From positions 1 to 63,089 of IMG/VR virus record IMGVR_UViG_3300015198_000001: a DNA stretch of 63,089 nucleotides; one strand, written 5' to 3'. The position numbers and the translations under genes were made by a program. Positions 39,592 through 48,984 of this stretch are shown in pieces (the first letter of the stretch is position 1; each line of letters starts with the position of its first letter). Source of the stretch: a virus. The notes below the pieces were generated by a model. That model saw only the letters and a list, made by a program, of their open reading frames with translations. It searched no databases and was not told the DNA's origin.

Positions 39592-40724
39592 TGAGTAAGT
39601 CCAAGGCTAAGCAAGAGCAAGGGGCTGAAGAAGACCGACTTTACGAAGAATTCCGAGCCAGGGGCTCTCTTGATCAGCAAAAGCTAAATCACGGCAAGGC
39701 CCAGAAGGTGAACTTGGGCCTTGCTCGTGACACCTACAAGATTGACACTATTACCGAGAAAATCGGTAAGGTAATGTCTAGTATCAAGTGGGGCTCACCC
39801 AAGGTAGAGAAGCTCAAGCATCACTCTATCGAGCGCCAAATCAATTTAATCATTAGCGATACGCACTTTGGGGCTAACCTAGACGGCAAAGACACCCCTC
39901 TCGTTTATGGCCCTCACGAAGAGGCGCGACGTTTTGGTAGAGTCATTGTAGAGACAGGTGATTTTAAGTCACAGTACCGTAACGAAACCTCTCTTAATGT
40001 GCACCTGAATGGTGACATCATTCAGGGTATGTTGCATGATGCCCGTGATGGTACTACGATGGCGGATCAGGTAGCGGCTTCGATACAGTATATTACCCAA
40101 GGTCTGATTTACCTTGCTGCGCGTTTCCCACGCGGTATCTCAGTATATTGTGTAACAGGCAACCATGGACGACGCAAGGATCGGCACGCAGGTCGAGCTA
40201 TTAAGGAGAAGTGGGACAGCTATGAGACAATGGTCTACCTTAGCGTTAAGGCTAGTACCGCCCATCTACCTAACGTAAAAGTAATTATCCCTAAGTCGTC
40301 TTTTTACGTATACCCCATCTTCAAGAATTTTGGTTTTGCAACACATGGAGATACCGCACTCAACCCAGGGAATCCAGGCAGTGCTATCAATACCAAATCA
40401 ATTGAAGGTCAGATCAACAAAATCAATTCCGCTTTTGTTGCATCTGGACAAAAGCCGTGTAGTGTATTTACTACTGGTCATGTCCATGTCAGGTCGGAGG
40501 CTCGCTTCCCAGGAGCTGTATTTATGACCAATCCGTGCCTAATCCCACCTGACGCTTTCTCTGTATCTATCGGTATCCAGGCAAGCGCTTGCGGCCAGAC
40601 CATCTGGGAGAGCACTGCCGCTCATGTGGTAGGTGACCTACGCATTATCACCGTAGATTCTACCACCGATGCCGATGCTTCTCTAGAAAAGATCATTTCT
40701 CCTTACGAAGGGTTTGACCTTTAA
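39591..40724 (+). CDS. Metallophosphoesterase (377 aa)
   Basis: Calcineurin-like motifs: LIISDTHFGA (about residue 85), LNGDIIQGM, CVTGNHGRRKDRHAG, FATHGDTAL, TTGHVHVRSEA. The basic N-terminal extension (1-80) and the RRKDRHAG loop fit a nucleic-acid phosphodiesterase, possibly an exonuclease working with the replisome. In other large phages such enzymes occur next to DNA polymerase genes, as here. Coupled by TAATG with both neighbours. Confidence 0.8.
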   Translation: MSKSKAKQEQGAEEDRLYEEFRARGSLDQQKLNHGKAQKVNLGLARDTYKIDTITEKIGKVMSSIKWGSPKVEKLKHHSIERQINLIISDTHFGANLDGKDTPLVYGPHEEARRFGRVIVETGDFKSQYRNETSLNVHLNGDIIQGMLHDARDGTTMADQVAASIQYITQGLIYLAARFPRGISVYCVTGNHGRRKDRHAGRAIKEKWDSYETMVYLSVKASTAHLPNVKVIIPKSSFYVYPIFKNFGFATHGDTALNPGNPGSAINTKSIEGQINKINSAFVASGQKPCSVFTTGHVHVRSEARFPGAVFMTNPCLIPPDAFSVSIGIQASACGQTIWESTAAHVVGDLRIITVDSTTDADASLEKIISPYEGFDL

Positions 40725-41128
40725 TGGATACATTGGATGGGCTGGAACGCAAATTCAAGGACGGCAAGGAAGTACTGAGCAAGGTAAGGTCTGAAATTCG
40801 GGGTGCCCAAGCAAATGTAACAAAACAAAAAGAGGCGCTTCTCACGATTGAAGCAACTAAAAAATACGCGATTGAGCAATTAGCCTTCTTACGTAGTACC
40901 AAAAAATGCGTCATCTTCCTTGAGTATAAGAACCTCAAGGAGATGGCCATTGTCAACCTTGAACTTTATAAGAATGCCACCAGTGAACTGCTCAAACATG
41001 AACGCCTCATTGCAGCGGCTAAGGCGACTGTCGCCTTAGTTGAAGCTAACCTAAGGTCTGTTAAAAAGCAAATTGAGGAGTTTGACAACCTATTTCTTTT
41101 GGAAGACTTCCAAGATGACGACAACTGA
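40724..41128 (+). CDS. Coiled-coil protein (134 aa)
   Basis: Almost entirely helical and Lys/Glu-rich, with heptads from residue 5 to 120; ends FLLEDFQDDDN. It starts in the stop of the metallophosphoesterase gene. It may dimerise or bridge partners; no family recognised. Confidence 0.55.
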   Translation: MDTLDGLERKFKDGKEVLSKVRSEIRGAQANVTKQKEALLTIEATKKYAIEQLAFLRSTKKCVIFLEYKNLKEMAIVNLELYKNATSELLKHERLIAAAKATVALVEANLRSVKKQIEEFDNLFLLEDFQDDDN

Positions 41129-41336
41129 GACGCTTAAAAAAATCAATAACGACCTTGACTTTATTGCCATCAAGCGTTACAAGTATTCTCTGAAACGCTT
41201 GATGGAGCGCTACCCTGAGGGGTGCCCCAATCGAGTTATTGCAGCTGCGTTAATGATCACAGAAGAAGATGTGGCAGCTCAATATACACAAGTAGTGGCA
41301 AAGCTCCAGGCACTAATCGGGGTATCAGATGAGTGA
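41115..41336 (+). CDS. Hypothetical HTH-like protein (73 aa)
   Basis: ATG 41115 chosen because GGAAG precedes it; the frame opens earlier inside the upstream gene. Helices at residues 5-35 and 38-60 (CPNRVIAAALMITEEDVAAQ) suggest a small helix-turn-helix. It is the last gene before the DnaE promoter region. Confidence 0.5.
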   Translation: MTTTETLKKINNDLDFIAIKRYKYSLKRLMERYPEGCPNRVIAAALMITEEDVAAQYTQVVAKLQALIGVSDE

Positions 41337-41386
41337 GCCATCGGAAGAAGGCGGCAGCTAGCGCAGCTGGGCTTACAATACCTTTT

Positions 41387-41396
41387 GCGCTATAAT
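41387..41396 (+). promoter_or_regulatory. GCGCTATAAT promoter for dnaE
   Basis: GCGC (41387-41390) and TATAAT (41391-41396), a perfect match to the class. It leaves a leader of about 95 nt before GTG 41498; a second box, TACTAT at 41483-41488, would give a nearly leaderless transcript. No gene was seen in 41337-41497. Confidence 0.6.
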
Positions 41397-41497
41397 AGTT
41401 GTTTATAGACTTGATCGTGTTACATTCTGGGCATGTGCGATAGGGCTTCTCCTAACGTGCAGGATTAAGTCGCTAATTTTGTTACTATGGTGTTCAT

Positions 41498-44400
41498 GTG
41501 AAAGAATTTCTCAACTTCCCGAGCCCCCACTGTCACGTACAATCACTAGACTCAGGTTCTTCACCTGAAGCATTCGCAGCACGAGAGATAGAGCTAGGCA
41601 CAGGGGCTATCACGGTCACAGACCACGGCAGCCTTTCTGTTTGTCGCAAGGTTTATGATCTAGCGCTCAAGAAGAAGTTGACCCCTATCCTAGGACTCGA
41701 AGCTTACTTCCGAGACGATAAATGTCCCATTCTCACCAAAGAGGGGCTTGTTAAAGACGCCAAGGGTACCTTTACTCCCTACGTCAAGTACATGCACCTT
41801 ACTATGCATGCGCTCGACCAGGAAGCGTACGAGACACTCGTGCGCCTTACCTCGCATGCTAAGCTGCATCGCACCGAGAAGCATGGCAGCGAGTACAAGC
41901 CTCTCTTTGCATGGGAACAGCTTGAAGAGCTTGGCTCCAAAAACATCACTATGACATCTGGGTGTCTTATCGGGATGGTTCAGCGCCATCTGATGAACGA
42001 CCGGCCCGAGCTAGCTATCCAATACTATGAACGTCTGCGCTCCATAGTCAAGCCCGGCAACTTCTACGTAGAGATGTTTCCGCACCGCTGTGACACTTTT
42101 TGGTGCGACAAAGTATTCGTTGGCTTGGAAGACGGCACCAAGATTTCTTACTACGACGGCAAGACCGTACGTACCGATGCAGGTGAAATCAAGCTAGAGG
42201 AGCTAGTAAAGAGCTTTGGTAAAGAAAACAACAAGCATACCAAGCTACTCGCTGTTAAGCATAAGCGGGAATGGCAAGAACTGGACGCCAAACAGATTGT
42301 TAGCGCTGAAAAGGTTGAAGGCTTCTTGCCGAATGAGTGCAAGCCATGGGCCCCTGACGGAGACTATCAAAAGGGTACCAACCTTTTCATGCTTGAGCTG
42401 GCCCACAGCTATAACGACCCCTGCCTTATTAGCGACGACAGTCATTTTGCTAAACCTGAGGAAAAGATCGTTCAGGATATTAAGTTGCGTGCCGGTGGAG
42501 GAAGCTGGCGCTTTGCTACCTCTTATCACAGACAGTCTAGTGACGAGGCGTTTGAATACTTCAAGGATATCGGGATCAGTGCCGACAAATTTAATGGCTG
42601 GATCAAGAACAATAAGGAATGGGCTGAACGCTTCAAGGACTTTCATTTCAAAGATCGTATCTCCTTGCCCACCAAGTTTTACCCCGAGGATACTCTTGGT
42701 CACCTAAAGGCGTTGATCGATAAGCATGGTCGCATGGATTGGACCAGTTCGGCCATGCTTGAACGGCTGGGGTCGGAGATTAACCTTCTGAACCAGAATA
42801 AGACATTAGACCTACTTCCCTACTTTTTCTTAGCCGAGGAGGCATGCAGTAAGTATGAGGAGGCCGATCTGTTGTCTGGTCCTGGACGCGGCTCAGCAGC
42901 GGGCATGCTATCATCCTATCTTCTTGGTATTACCCATGTTGATCCACTTCGATACAAGCTATCGCAAGACCGGTTTTTGACGCTTGACCGTATTCGGACA
43001 GGTAAGCTTCCTGACATTGACTTGGACTTCCCCAACCGCGATATCCTTATCGATCCCGAAAAAGGCTGGCTGAAGACCAGATTCGGGGACCACTACGCCC
43101 AGATCAGCGTAGACACCACGTTAAAGCTCCGTAGCTCCATCAAGGACGTTGCGCGGGTGCTACATGACGGAATTGTCCCACCTGCCATCAACAAGCTCGC
43201 AGGGGCCCTTCCTAATGCTCCACAGGGCATTGCAGACCGCGACTTCGTATTTGGATATAAAGGCGGGGATGGGACCTGGGAAAAGGGCATTATAGAGTTT
43301 GACGCACCTCTTAAAGAATATATTAAACTGTACCCTGACGAGTGGGAGATTGTGCAGCGCTGTCTTGGAGTAACAAGACAGAAGAGCCGTCACGCTTCCG
43401 CATATGCCATCTGCAACGAGTCGGTGTCTAACTTCATTCCTACCTTGGACATTTCAGGTGTGGTCTGCACTGACTATACAGCAGCTAGTGTAGAGGCTTC
43501 CGGGGGTATTAAAATGGACTTCCTCGGCCTAGACGCCCTTGCTCGGCTATCCACCGCTGTCACCCTTGTCCAAGAACGTAATGGGGGTAAGCGAGTAGAC
43601 GGTATTATCATAAACGACAAACTGGTTCCGCGTATTAGGCGGGTTCCGTTTCAAGGACAAGACCATGACATCTGGGACTTACCTATAGACCAAGCTGTTT
43701 TTCGTGATATCTGTGAAGGCTTGACGGAGACGGTTTTTCAACTTAACAAACCGGCTGCACAAATTGGATTAAAAGAATTCGATTTTGTTAAGTCGGTAGA
43801 GACAGACGGCACGGTGCATAAAGGTATAGATTCTATTGAAGCACTGTCTGCTTTTACGGCACTCGATCGCCCCGGCCCTTTAGATGCCTATGTAATGGAT
43901 AGCTATGGAAAAAAGCACAACATGTTGGTAGAGTTTGCCAATAGGTCGCGCGGGGGCGAACGCATTGGAGCATTCCCAATTCTTGACAAAATGTTTCCAG
44001 AGACTCACGGCATTTTTGTCTATCAGGAACAACTTCAGCACGCCTTCCAGGTGATTGGCAAGGCAACGGGTATTGAAGCAAATAATTTCAGGATGCACGT
44101 TGGCAAGAAGCAAATGGCTGAAGTGTTCAAGGATCGTATCATCTTTATGAAGGGAGCAGTGGAGTCACTAGGTGAAGCACAAGCGGCTAAGCTGTGGGAA
44201 TCGATGGAGACCTTTGGGCAATACGGCTTCAACGCCAGCCACGCCGTCTCGTACATGGTCATCACATATGCCTGTGCATTCCTTAAGCGCCATTATCCAC
44301 TTGAGTGGTGGACTTCCGTCCTACGTAACGAAAAAGATCGTAACAAAATTGACTCTGAACACTGGCGTTTTTGTCGTCACCTAGTCAATATGCCTGACAT

Positions 44401-45313
44401 CAAGCTATCAGGGGACGGTTTTCAGATTGTTGGTGATCGCATCCAGGCACCCCTTAGCCTACTGCATGGAATTGGTGAGAAGGCACATAGCGAAATACTA
44501 AAGATTCGTCCCTTTAATGATGTGACCGAGATGTGCCAGAAGATCCGTGGTCTACGTGTTGCAGCTGCAAAGCCAGCGATTGACAAGAAAACGGAACTAC
44601 CAAAGGTGGACAAAAAAGGCAACCAAGTACTGAGGCTTGGGAATAGTGCCTTGAACAAGGGCATCGTCTCCACCCTAATTGTTTCTGGGGCTGCCTCAAG
44701 CCTATTTCCTCAGGGCTCAGGGGTGTACGAACAGCTTATGGAATACGAAACGGAAAAGGCAAAGGTCAATGGAACCAAAGCAAAGCCTATCGATCAAAAA
44801 TACGCGAACGTTACTCCCTTAACGCGCTTTCAGATGAAGAAGCACATCCTCCCGGCTTGGAGCGAGTCACTTGATTCAATAATTAGTAATATGAAGATTG
44901 CTGGGCTAGTCAGGGACCCCATTCTGCGCTATACTACTTCCGGGGGTGAATACCCTATATGCCATTTTGAGCACATTGAGGCGATTGAGGCGATCAAGCT
45001 GTTCCCCGATCAGGTCATTCGAGTAGCCGCCCCCTGCTACATTGTAAGCGATGAGCGCAAAAAGTATCAGGGAAACAAAGATATGGCCAAGCTTCAAATC
45101 GACGTGGACGGTGGGCGCCTGGAGCTGGTGAAGTGGCCAAACAGGTCAGGAAATTTACCTCACTTGTTCGAGCAACCACTTACGGGCAGTGTATGTATCG
45201 TATTACTCAGCAAATTTTCAGCAAATAAGCCCTTTGCTATTGACGACCTTATCTTGATTCAGAAGCCACTTGGCGAAATGGAAGTATCACCCGAACCAGA
45301 GGAAATAACATGA
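41498..45313 (+). CDS. dnaE: DNA polymerase III alpha subunit (DnaE-like)
   Basis: 1271 residues, GTG start. The N-terminal PHP domain keeps a full metal set: H11, H13, D18, H43, E68, H100, C156, D314, H316. The polymerase core has GPGRGSAAGML, PDIDLDF (D506, D508) and IKMDFLGL (D674), the three catalytic aspartates of C-family polymerases. A helix-hairpin-helix region and an OB-like C-terminal domain follow. No separate 3'-5' exonuclease domain is fused. A segment of about 95 residues (196-290) is inserted in the PHP domain. It is the replicative polymerase, so the phage copies its genome independently of host PolIII alpha. Confidence 0.93.
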   Translation: MKEFLNFPSPHCHVQSLDSGSSPEAFAAREIELGTGAITVTDHGSLSVCRKVYDLALKKKLTPILGLEAYFRDDKCPILTKEGLVKDAKGTFTPYVKYMHLTMHALDQEAYETLVRLTSHAKLHRTEKHGSEYKPLFAWEQLEELGSKNITMTSGCLIGMVQRHLMNDRPELAIQYYERLRSIVKPGNFYVEMFPHRCDTFWCDKVFVGLEDGTKISYYDGKTVRTDAGEIKLEELVKSFGKENNKHTKLLAVKHKREWQELDAKQIVSAEKVEGFLPNECKPWAPDGDYQKGTNLFMLELAHSYNDPCLISDDSHFAKPEEKIVQDIKLRAGGGSWRFATSYHRQSSDEAFEYFKDIGISADKFNGWIKNNKEWAERFKDFHFKDRISLPTKFYPEDTLGHLKALIDKHGRMDWTSSAMLERLGSEINLLNQNKTLDLLPYFFLAEEACSKYEEADLLSGPGRGSAAGMLSSYLLGITHVDPLRYKLSQDRFLTLDRIRTGKLPDIDLDFPNRDILIDPEKGWLKTRFGDHYAQISVDTTLKLRSSIKDVARVLHDGIVPPAINKLAGALPNAPQGIADRDFVFGYKGGDGTWEKGIIEFDAPLKEYIKLYPDEWEIVQRCLGVTRQKSRHASAYAICNESVSNFIPTLDISGVVCTDYTAASVEASGGIKMDFLGLDALARLSTAVTLVQERNGGKRVDGIIINDKLVPRIRRVPFQGQDHDIWDLPIDQAVFRDICEGLTETVFQLNKPAAQIGLKEFDFVKSVETDGTVHKGIDSIEALSAFTALDRPGPLDAYVMDSYGKKHNMLVEFANRSRGGERIGAFPILDKMFPETHGIFVYQEQLQHAFQVIGKATGIEANNFRMHVGKKQMAEVFKDRIIFMKGAVESLGEAQAAKLWESMETFGQYGFNASHAVSYMVITYACAFLKRHYPLEWWTSVLRNEKDRNKIDSEHWRFCRHLVNMPDIKLSGDGFQIVGDRIQAPLSLLHGIGEKAHSEILKIRPFNDVTEMCQKIRGLRVAAAKPAIDKKTELPKVDKKGNQVLRLGNSALNKGIVSTLIVSGAASSLFPQGSGVYEQLMEYETEKAKVNGTKAKPIDQKYANVTPLTRFQMKKHILPAWSESLDSIISNMKIAGLVRDPILRYTTSGGEYPICHFEHIEAIEAIKLFPDQVIRVAAPCYIVSDERKKYQGNKDMAKLQIDVDGGRLELVKWPNRSGNLPHLFEQPLTGSVCIVLLSKFSANKPFAIDDLILIQKPLGEMEVSPEPEEIT

Positions 45314-46053
45314 TAAAAATTAAAGAACAAACACTCGAACAAATTGAGACGCGACTCAGTGCCGCACTCAAATTATCAAATGCCGATCTGTCAGGATGGG
45401 ATCCACGCACTCGCCCCTCAATTGAAATAGCTAAGCGTCAAGCAGGAGATGATGTAGCAGGTCTTAAGCTACAATACGAAGTTGCCTTTACCCGAGGCGC
45501 TGTAGCTATCTTCCTGGCTGGCTCTGAGGCAGATCAGAAGGAGTTTGCTGAGCTTGCTGAGACGGAGGGTGGAACGGTAACTGTAGATGGGAAGGCAATG
45601 TACAGGCGCATCTCGGCCAAGGTACTACCCACCATAGGGGGAGACAAGCAATTTGGAACTACACAATCCTTTATTTTCATTATGGAAATGCAGGACATTA
45701 TGAGGGAGCTGAACATTTCTGATTGGGTAGCTCCAGCCAGTACACAGCCAGCCACTATTAACAATGAAGCGGACATGCTTCAGCTAGCATCTCAGTTGGT
45801 TGGCAAGATTGGCGGGGCTGCAACCCTTAAAACGTTTATTGTAAAACAGGCTACCGAGCAGGCGATACAACTGCGCTATACTAAGGGTGTGAATGCGGTT
45901 GTTATAACCGGCCTTGGTGAGCCTGAACGTGAAGCGCTAAAAGGCTTAGTATTCACAGGTGATAACATTGTCGTAGAACTGCCAGAAGGTAAGCAAGTAA
46001 ACACAGACACAGTAATCAAAGCATTTATTCAGTTGAAGAAAACCAAGAAGTAG
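45310..46053 (+). CDS. Hypothetical replication-region protein (247 aa)
   Basis: Coupled to DnaE by ATGA. Helical N-terminus, central beta (GGTVTVDGKAMYRRISAK) and an alpha/beta C-terminus (NAVVITGLGEPEREALKGL). A perfect GCGCTATACT lies inside (45873-45882), followed six bases later by an in-frame GTG (45889) that could start a 54-residue C-terminal form. It may be a polymerase accessory protein; the family was not recognised. Confidence 0.55.
   Translation: MIKIKEQTLEQIETRLSAALKLSNADLSGWDPRTRPSIEIAKRQAGDDVAGLKLQYEVAFTRGAVAIFLAGSEADQKEFAELAETEGGTVTVDGKAMYRRISAKVLPTIGGDKQFGTTQSFIFIMEMQDIMRELNISDWVAPASTQPATINNEADMLQLASQLVGKIGGAATLKTFIVKQATEQAIQLRYTKGVNAVVITGLGEPEREALKGLVFTGDNIVVELPEGKQVNTDTVIKAFIQLKKTKK
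45873..45882 (+). promoter_or_regulatory. Internal GCGCTATACT promoter candidate
   Basis: Perfect motif inside the gene at 45310; six bases after TATACT is an in-frame GTG (45889). It can also supply transcripts for the SSB-like gene at 46101. Confidence 0.45.
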
Positions 46054-46100
46054 TTACTAGACCCACTAACCCCAAAAGCAACAAAACGGAGATAAACTAT

Positions 46101-47195
46101 ATGGTTACAGAAGCAGAAGTTCTAGCGCAATTTGGTCAGGCCCGTGTCGGTTCCACCAGTGAACGTAACTATTGGTACGTAAAAGAAGACGAGGATAATA
46201 TCTATCGTATCCTTCCTCCTATGAAGGACCAGCAAGACAGTGGCAAGTTTGCGGTCTTTCATGGAAAGCACTGGGGGTTTAAGGTACTCGATCGCGTCAC
46301 GGGCAAGGACTCGCATCGTCACTTCCGTTGCCCCCAGCGTAGGGGCAAGGACAAGCAGATCCTTGTAGAGTGTGCCGAGTGCACGGTCATTGCTGATAAG
46401 AAGGCTCTCGCAGAGCGCACTACCCTTGCTCTGAAGGCAGAAGGCAAGACGGATACAGAGATCGAGGACTTTCTCTTTCCGCTGAATACTTGGCTAAAGT
46501 CTCATAACTTGGATAAGAAGTTTTATCTGAACGTTATGAATGAGAAAGGCGAGTTTGGGGTACTCGCAATTGCATCCACCCAGTTTCAGAACCTGGAAGA
46601 TGCACTTAAAGAACTGAAGAAGAAGAGCCCTACCGTAGAGGCTATCGGAGCCAAGAACGGTCTTTGGTTCAATTTTCGTCGCAGTGGTAAGGGCCGAGAC
46701 ACGAAGCACCCGGTGGCTATCTTTACTGAAGAGGTTATGGTCGGCGGCGAGGCCCTCCAAAAGAACAAGCAGGCTCCTCTCACTATGGAGCAGCTCACCA
46801 AGGCATTAGCCCTACCTGAGTTGTCCAAGGTAGTGCGTGCTCTGACTGTGGAACAGGTCAGAGCCCTAGCTCTTTCTTCGGGAAGCTCCGAGGAAGTTGA
46901 GGCAATCTTCAAGTCTATACAAGAGCCTGTCGTTGCAGCCCCGACCCCAGTTGCGGCACCTGTTGCAGCCCCAGTTGCGGCACCTGTTGCAGCCCCTGTT
47001 GCTGTGTCTGCGGCACCTGTTGACGACATGGCAGAGCTTCGGCGCAAGCTCGCTGAAGCAGAGGCTCGATTTGCCGACGCAGCCACCGCCGCTCGCGCCG
47101 CCCCCGCCGTCGCGCCTCTAGGTGTTCAGCCAGCGCCCACAAAGCTGTCAAACCAGGACTTTATTGCTCGTTACGGTGGCAAGAAGACGGCCTAA
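46101..47195 (+). CDS. Probable single-stranded DNA-binding protein (gp32-like)
   Basis: 364 residues. A Cys/His set (HFRCPQRRGKDKQ and VECAECTVIADKK, residues 74-99) fits the zinc site of gp32-type SSBs. An aromatic-rich OB-like core follows (KFYLNVMNEKGEFGVLAI). The C-terminus has a Pro-Val-Ala-Ala repeat (about 275-305), a flexible linker, but ends FIARYGGKKTA rather than in the usual acidic tail. CGGAG precedes the ATG. Position between polymerase and recombinase supports the role; a strong terminator follows. Confidence 0.6.
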   Translation: MVTEAEVLAQFGQARVGSTSERNYWYVKEDEDNIYRILPPMKDQQDSGKFAVFHGKHWGFKVLDRVTGKDSHRHFRCPQRRGKDKQILVECAECTVIADKKALAERTTLALKAEGKTDTEIEDFLFPLNTWLKSHNLDKKFYLNVMNEKGEFGVLAIASTQFQNLEDALKELKKKSPTVEAIGAKNGLWFNFRRSGKGRDTKHPVAIFTEEVMVGGEALQKNKQAPLTMEQLTKALALPELSKVVRALTVEQVRALALSSGSSEEVEAIFKSIQEPVVAAPTPVAAPVAAPVAAPVAAPVAVSAAPVDDMAELRRKLAEAEARFADAATAARAAPAVAPLGVQPAPTKLSNQDFIARYGGKKTA

Positions 47196-47204
47196 AAACG
47201 GAGC

Positions 47205-47239
47205 GGGGCTGCGCCCTAAGCCATAAAGGGCGCAGCCCC
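47205..47239 (+). terminator. Strong hairpin terminator after the SSB-like gene
   Basis: GGGGCTGCGCCCT (47205-47217) pairs over 13 bp with AGGGCGCAGCCCC (47227-47239) around a nine-base loop; ACTTTT follows. The next ATG (47247) is eight bases away, so it may also act on that gene's translation. Confidence 0.7.
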
Positions 47240-47246
47240 CACTTTT

Positions 47247-47762
47247 ATGAATATCGAAAACAGTGAGTTAACATACGAAGTTGCCAATGGTAATACACTT
47301 GTCGTAAATTTGCTAGACCTCAACCTTGCATTGTCTAGAATAGGTGAAATACAAGGAGTGACAAAGTTGAAGGCTCCTGAGCTTCTATCTACCTTCAACA
47401 AGGCATGGCGAGACGCCGCAGAGTCTATTGCGGTTGCCAGAGTAGCGCGTATCCAGGCACAACGGGCAGCTGACAGAGTAAGAGCAATCCTATTATTGGA
47501 CAAGATCCCCACAATTCTAAAAGAGAAGGGGCTTACTTCGCCTCGCTCGCCGGGTGGTAGCGAAGACCTACGGCAGGCGGCGCTTGATATAGACGAAGAG
47601 TACCAAAAAGCACTTGAGATAGGTGACAAGATAGATTGCGTAGTAGAACTACTACGCGGCAAGCAGAAGTCTGTAGAGATGGCATATTCAAGCGTTAAGA
47701 AGATTCTAGGCGATGGTGATGTCGGTTACTCGGATCATAAATACTCAGCTGGTGGAGAATAA
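47247..47762 (+). CDS. Hypothetical helical protein (171 aa)
   Basis: Lies between the SSB-like and RecA-like genes, five bases before the latter. Almost wholly helical (residues 25-160), with no motif. There is no ribosome site because the upstream hairpin ends next to the ATG. Position suggests a recombination mediator of UvsY type, which is speculation. Confidence 0.55.
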   Translation: MNIENSELTYEVANGNTLVVNLLDLNLALSRIGEIQGVTKLKAPELLSTFNKAWRDAAESIAVARVARIQAQRAADRVRAILLLDKIPTILKEKGLTSPRSPGGSEDLRQAALDIDEEYQKALEIGDKIDCVVELLRGKQKSVEMAYSSVKKILGDGDVGYSDHKYSAGGE

Positions 47763-47767
47763 AAATA

Positions 47768-48949
47768 ATGGCTAAAAGTAAGTGGATGAAAGAATTAAGT
47801 AAGATGGACAATGTACTTACCAGGGCAGGGGATCCTTATGCTAACCCGATTAGGGGGCATAGTCCTTCATTCAACTTTACATTTGGAAACTCTCAGGGGT
47901 TGCCACTGGGATATACAGTGGCACTATACGGTCCCGAGAAGTGCGGCAAGAGCGTGGTCGTCAATGACATGATTGGGCAGTTACACCAGTCCGATCCTAC
48001 CGCTGAAGTCATTAAATTCGACACCGAAATGCGAGACGAGGTGCAGATGACCGAGGCCGATCTACGGGTCTTTGGCGTAGACCCCGATCGCTACCTCACG
48101 TATCAGGTTAACTCACCAGACCTAGTTTTCGATGTTATCGCCAAGGAAGTGGCGGCTAAATGCCAAGAGGGTATGCCGCTGAAGCTACTCGTTATTGACT
48201 CAATTAACAATATCCAGGGTCGGCGTGGCATGGTTCAGACTACTATTATGACGCAACAGATTGGCGACCTAGCCCTGACCCTTCAGGAGGGCTTTAAGTC
48301 GCTACTTCAAGTGCAGAGAAAGTATAAGTTTTCTGTAGCGCTGATAGCGCAGGCCCGAGACGAGATGGATCCTGATCAGAAAATGAAGGGGAAGAAGTTT
48401 AAGATGGCAGCCTCGCGCGCCGTACGTCACTATGCCGAGTACTTTATGTGCGTAGAGAGGTTTGACAATAAAGGCGACAAAGAAGGTAGCAAGCTCAATG
48501 GCAGAGCGGACCTCTTAGGGCAGTCCCTACAGGATGACACCAAGGGGGACATGTTTGATAACGCAGAAAAGATCGGACACAAGATCAAGGTCACCATGAT
48601 AGACAGCAGCCTCGGCCCTAAGGGGCGCGTAGGTTTGTTTACGTTAGGGTACAAGAATGGCAAGCTGAGCGGGTTTATCAATACACACGAAGAGGTTTTC
48701 CTTCTGGGTGTTGGTCGAAATGTTATTACTAAGCCCAACCAGCTGTCGTACGCCTACAAAGATCGGAAATGGGTAGGCAAAGACAAGCTGATCAAAGACC
48801 TTGCTTCTGACAAGGCGCTATACGAAGCTGTTCTAGAAGACATTCGTATCTCCGATCTAAACTGTGATTACTCAAAAGAGTCCACCGCTGTCCCGGACAA
48901 TTTTGAGGAAATGACAAGAGAAGAGATCGAAGCTGAGGCTAATAGGTAG
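47768..48949 (+). CDS. RecA/UvsX-like recombinase
   Basis: 393 residues. Walker A GPEKCGKS (55-62), then VIKFDTEMRDE, Walker B LLVIDSINNIQGRR, and a later SVALIAQARDEMD that corresponds to the L2-preceding strand. It forms filaments on single-stranded DNA and pairs homologous strands, which phages of this type use for replication start and end repair. It is followed by a terminator. Confidence 0.85.
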   Translation: MAKSKWMKELSKMDNVLTRAGDPYANPIRGHSPSFNFTFGNSQGLPLGYTVALYGPEKCGKSVVVNDMIGQLHQSDPTAEVIKFDTEMRDEVQMTEADLRVFGVDPDRYLTYQVNSPDLVFDVIAKEVAAKCQEGMPLKLLVIDSINNIQGRRGMVQTTIMTQQIGDLALTLQEGFKSLLQVQRKYKFSVALIAQARDEMDPDQKMKGKKFKMAASRAVRHYAEYFMCVERFDNKGDKEGSKLNGRADLLGQSLQDDTKGDMFDNAEKIGHKIKVTMIDSSLGPKGRVGLFTLGYKNGKLSGFINTHEEVFLLGVGRNVITKPNQLSYAYKDRKWVGKDKLIKDLASDKALYEAVLEDIRISDLNCDYSKESTAVPDNFEEMTREEIEAEANR

Positions 48950-48955
48950 AAAAGA

Positions 48956-48984
48956 GGGGCGGCGCCAAGCCGCCCCTTCCATTT
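48956..48984 (+). terminator. Terminator after the recombinase gene
   Basis: GGGGCGGC (48956-48963) pairs with GCCGCCCC (48969-48976), loop GCCAA, then TTCCATTT. The next promoter begins at once. Confidence 0.75.

Noticed and set aside
42098-42370. Possible degenerate intein in DnaE (residues about 196-290)
   Set aside because: There is no terminal His-Asn, no block B and no nuclease motif, and the segment begins and ends inside continuous PHP-domain sequence. It is treated as an insertion of the phage DnaE type.
44926-44935. GCGCTATACT inside dnaE as a promoter
   Set aside because: No start codon lies at the six-base spacing, and the nearby GTG is out of frame; it may be chance, unlike the site at 45873.
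46700-47151. Minus-strand Ala/Gly/Thr and Gln/Leu repeat frames opposite the SSB-like gene
   Set aside because: They are the antisense reading of the Pro-Val-Ala-Ala coding repeat.
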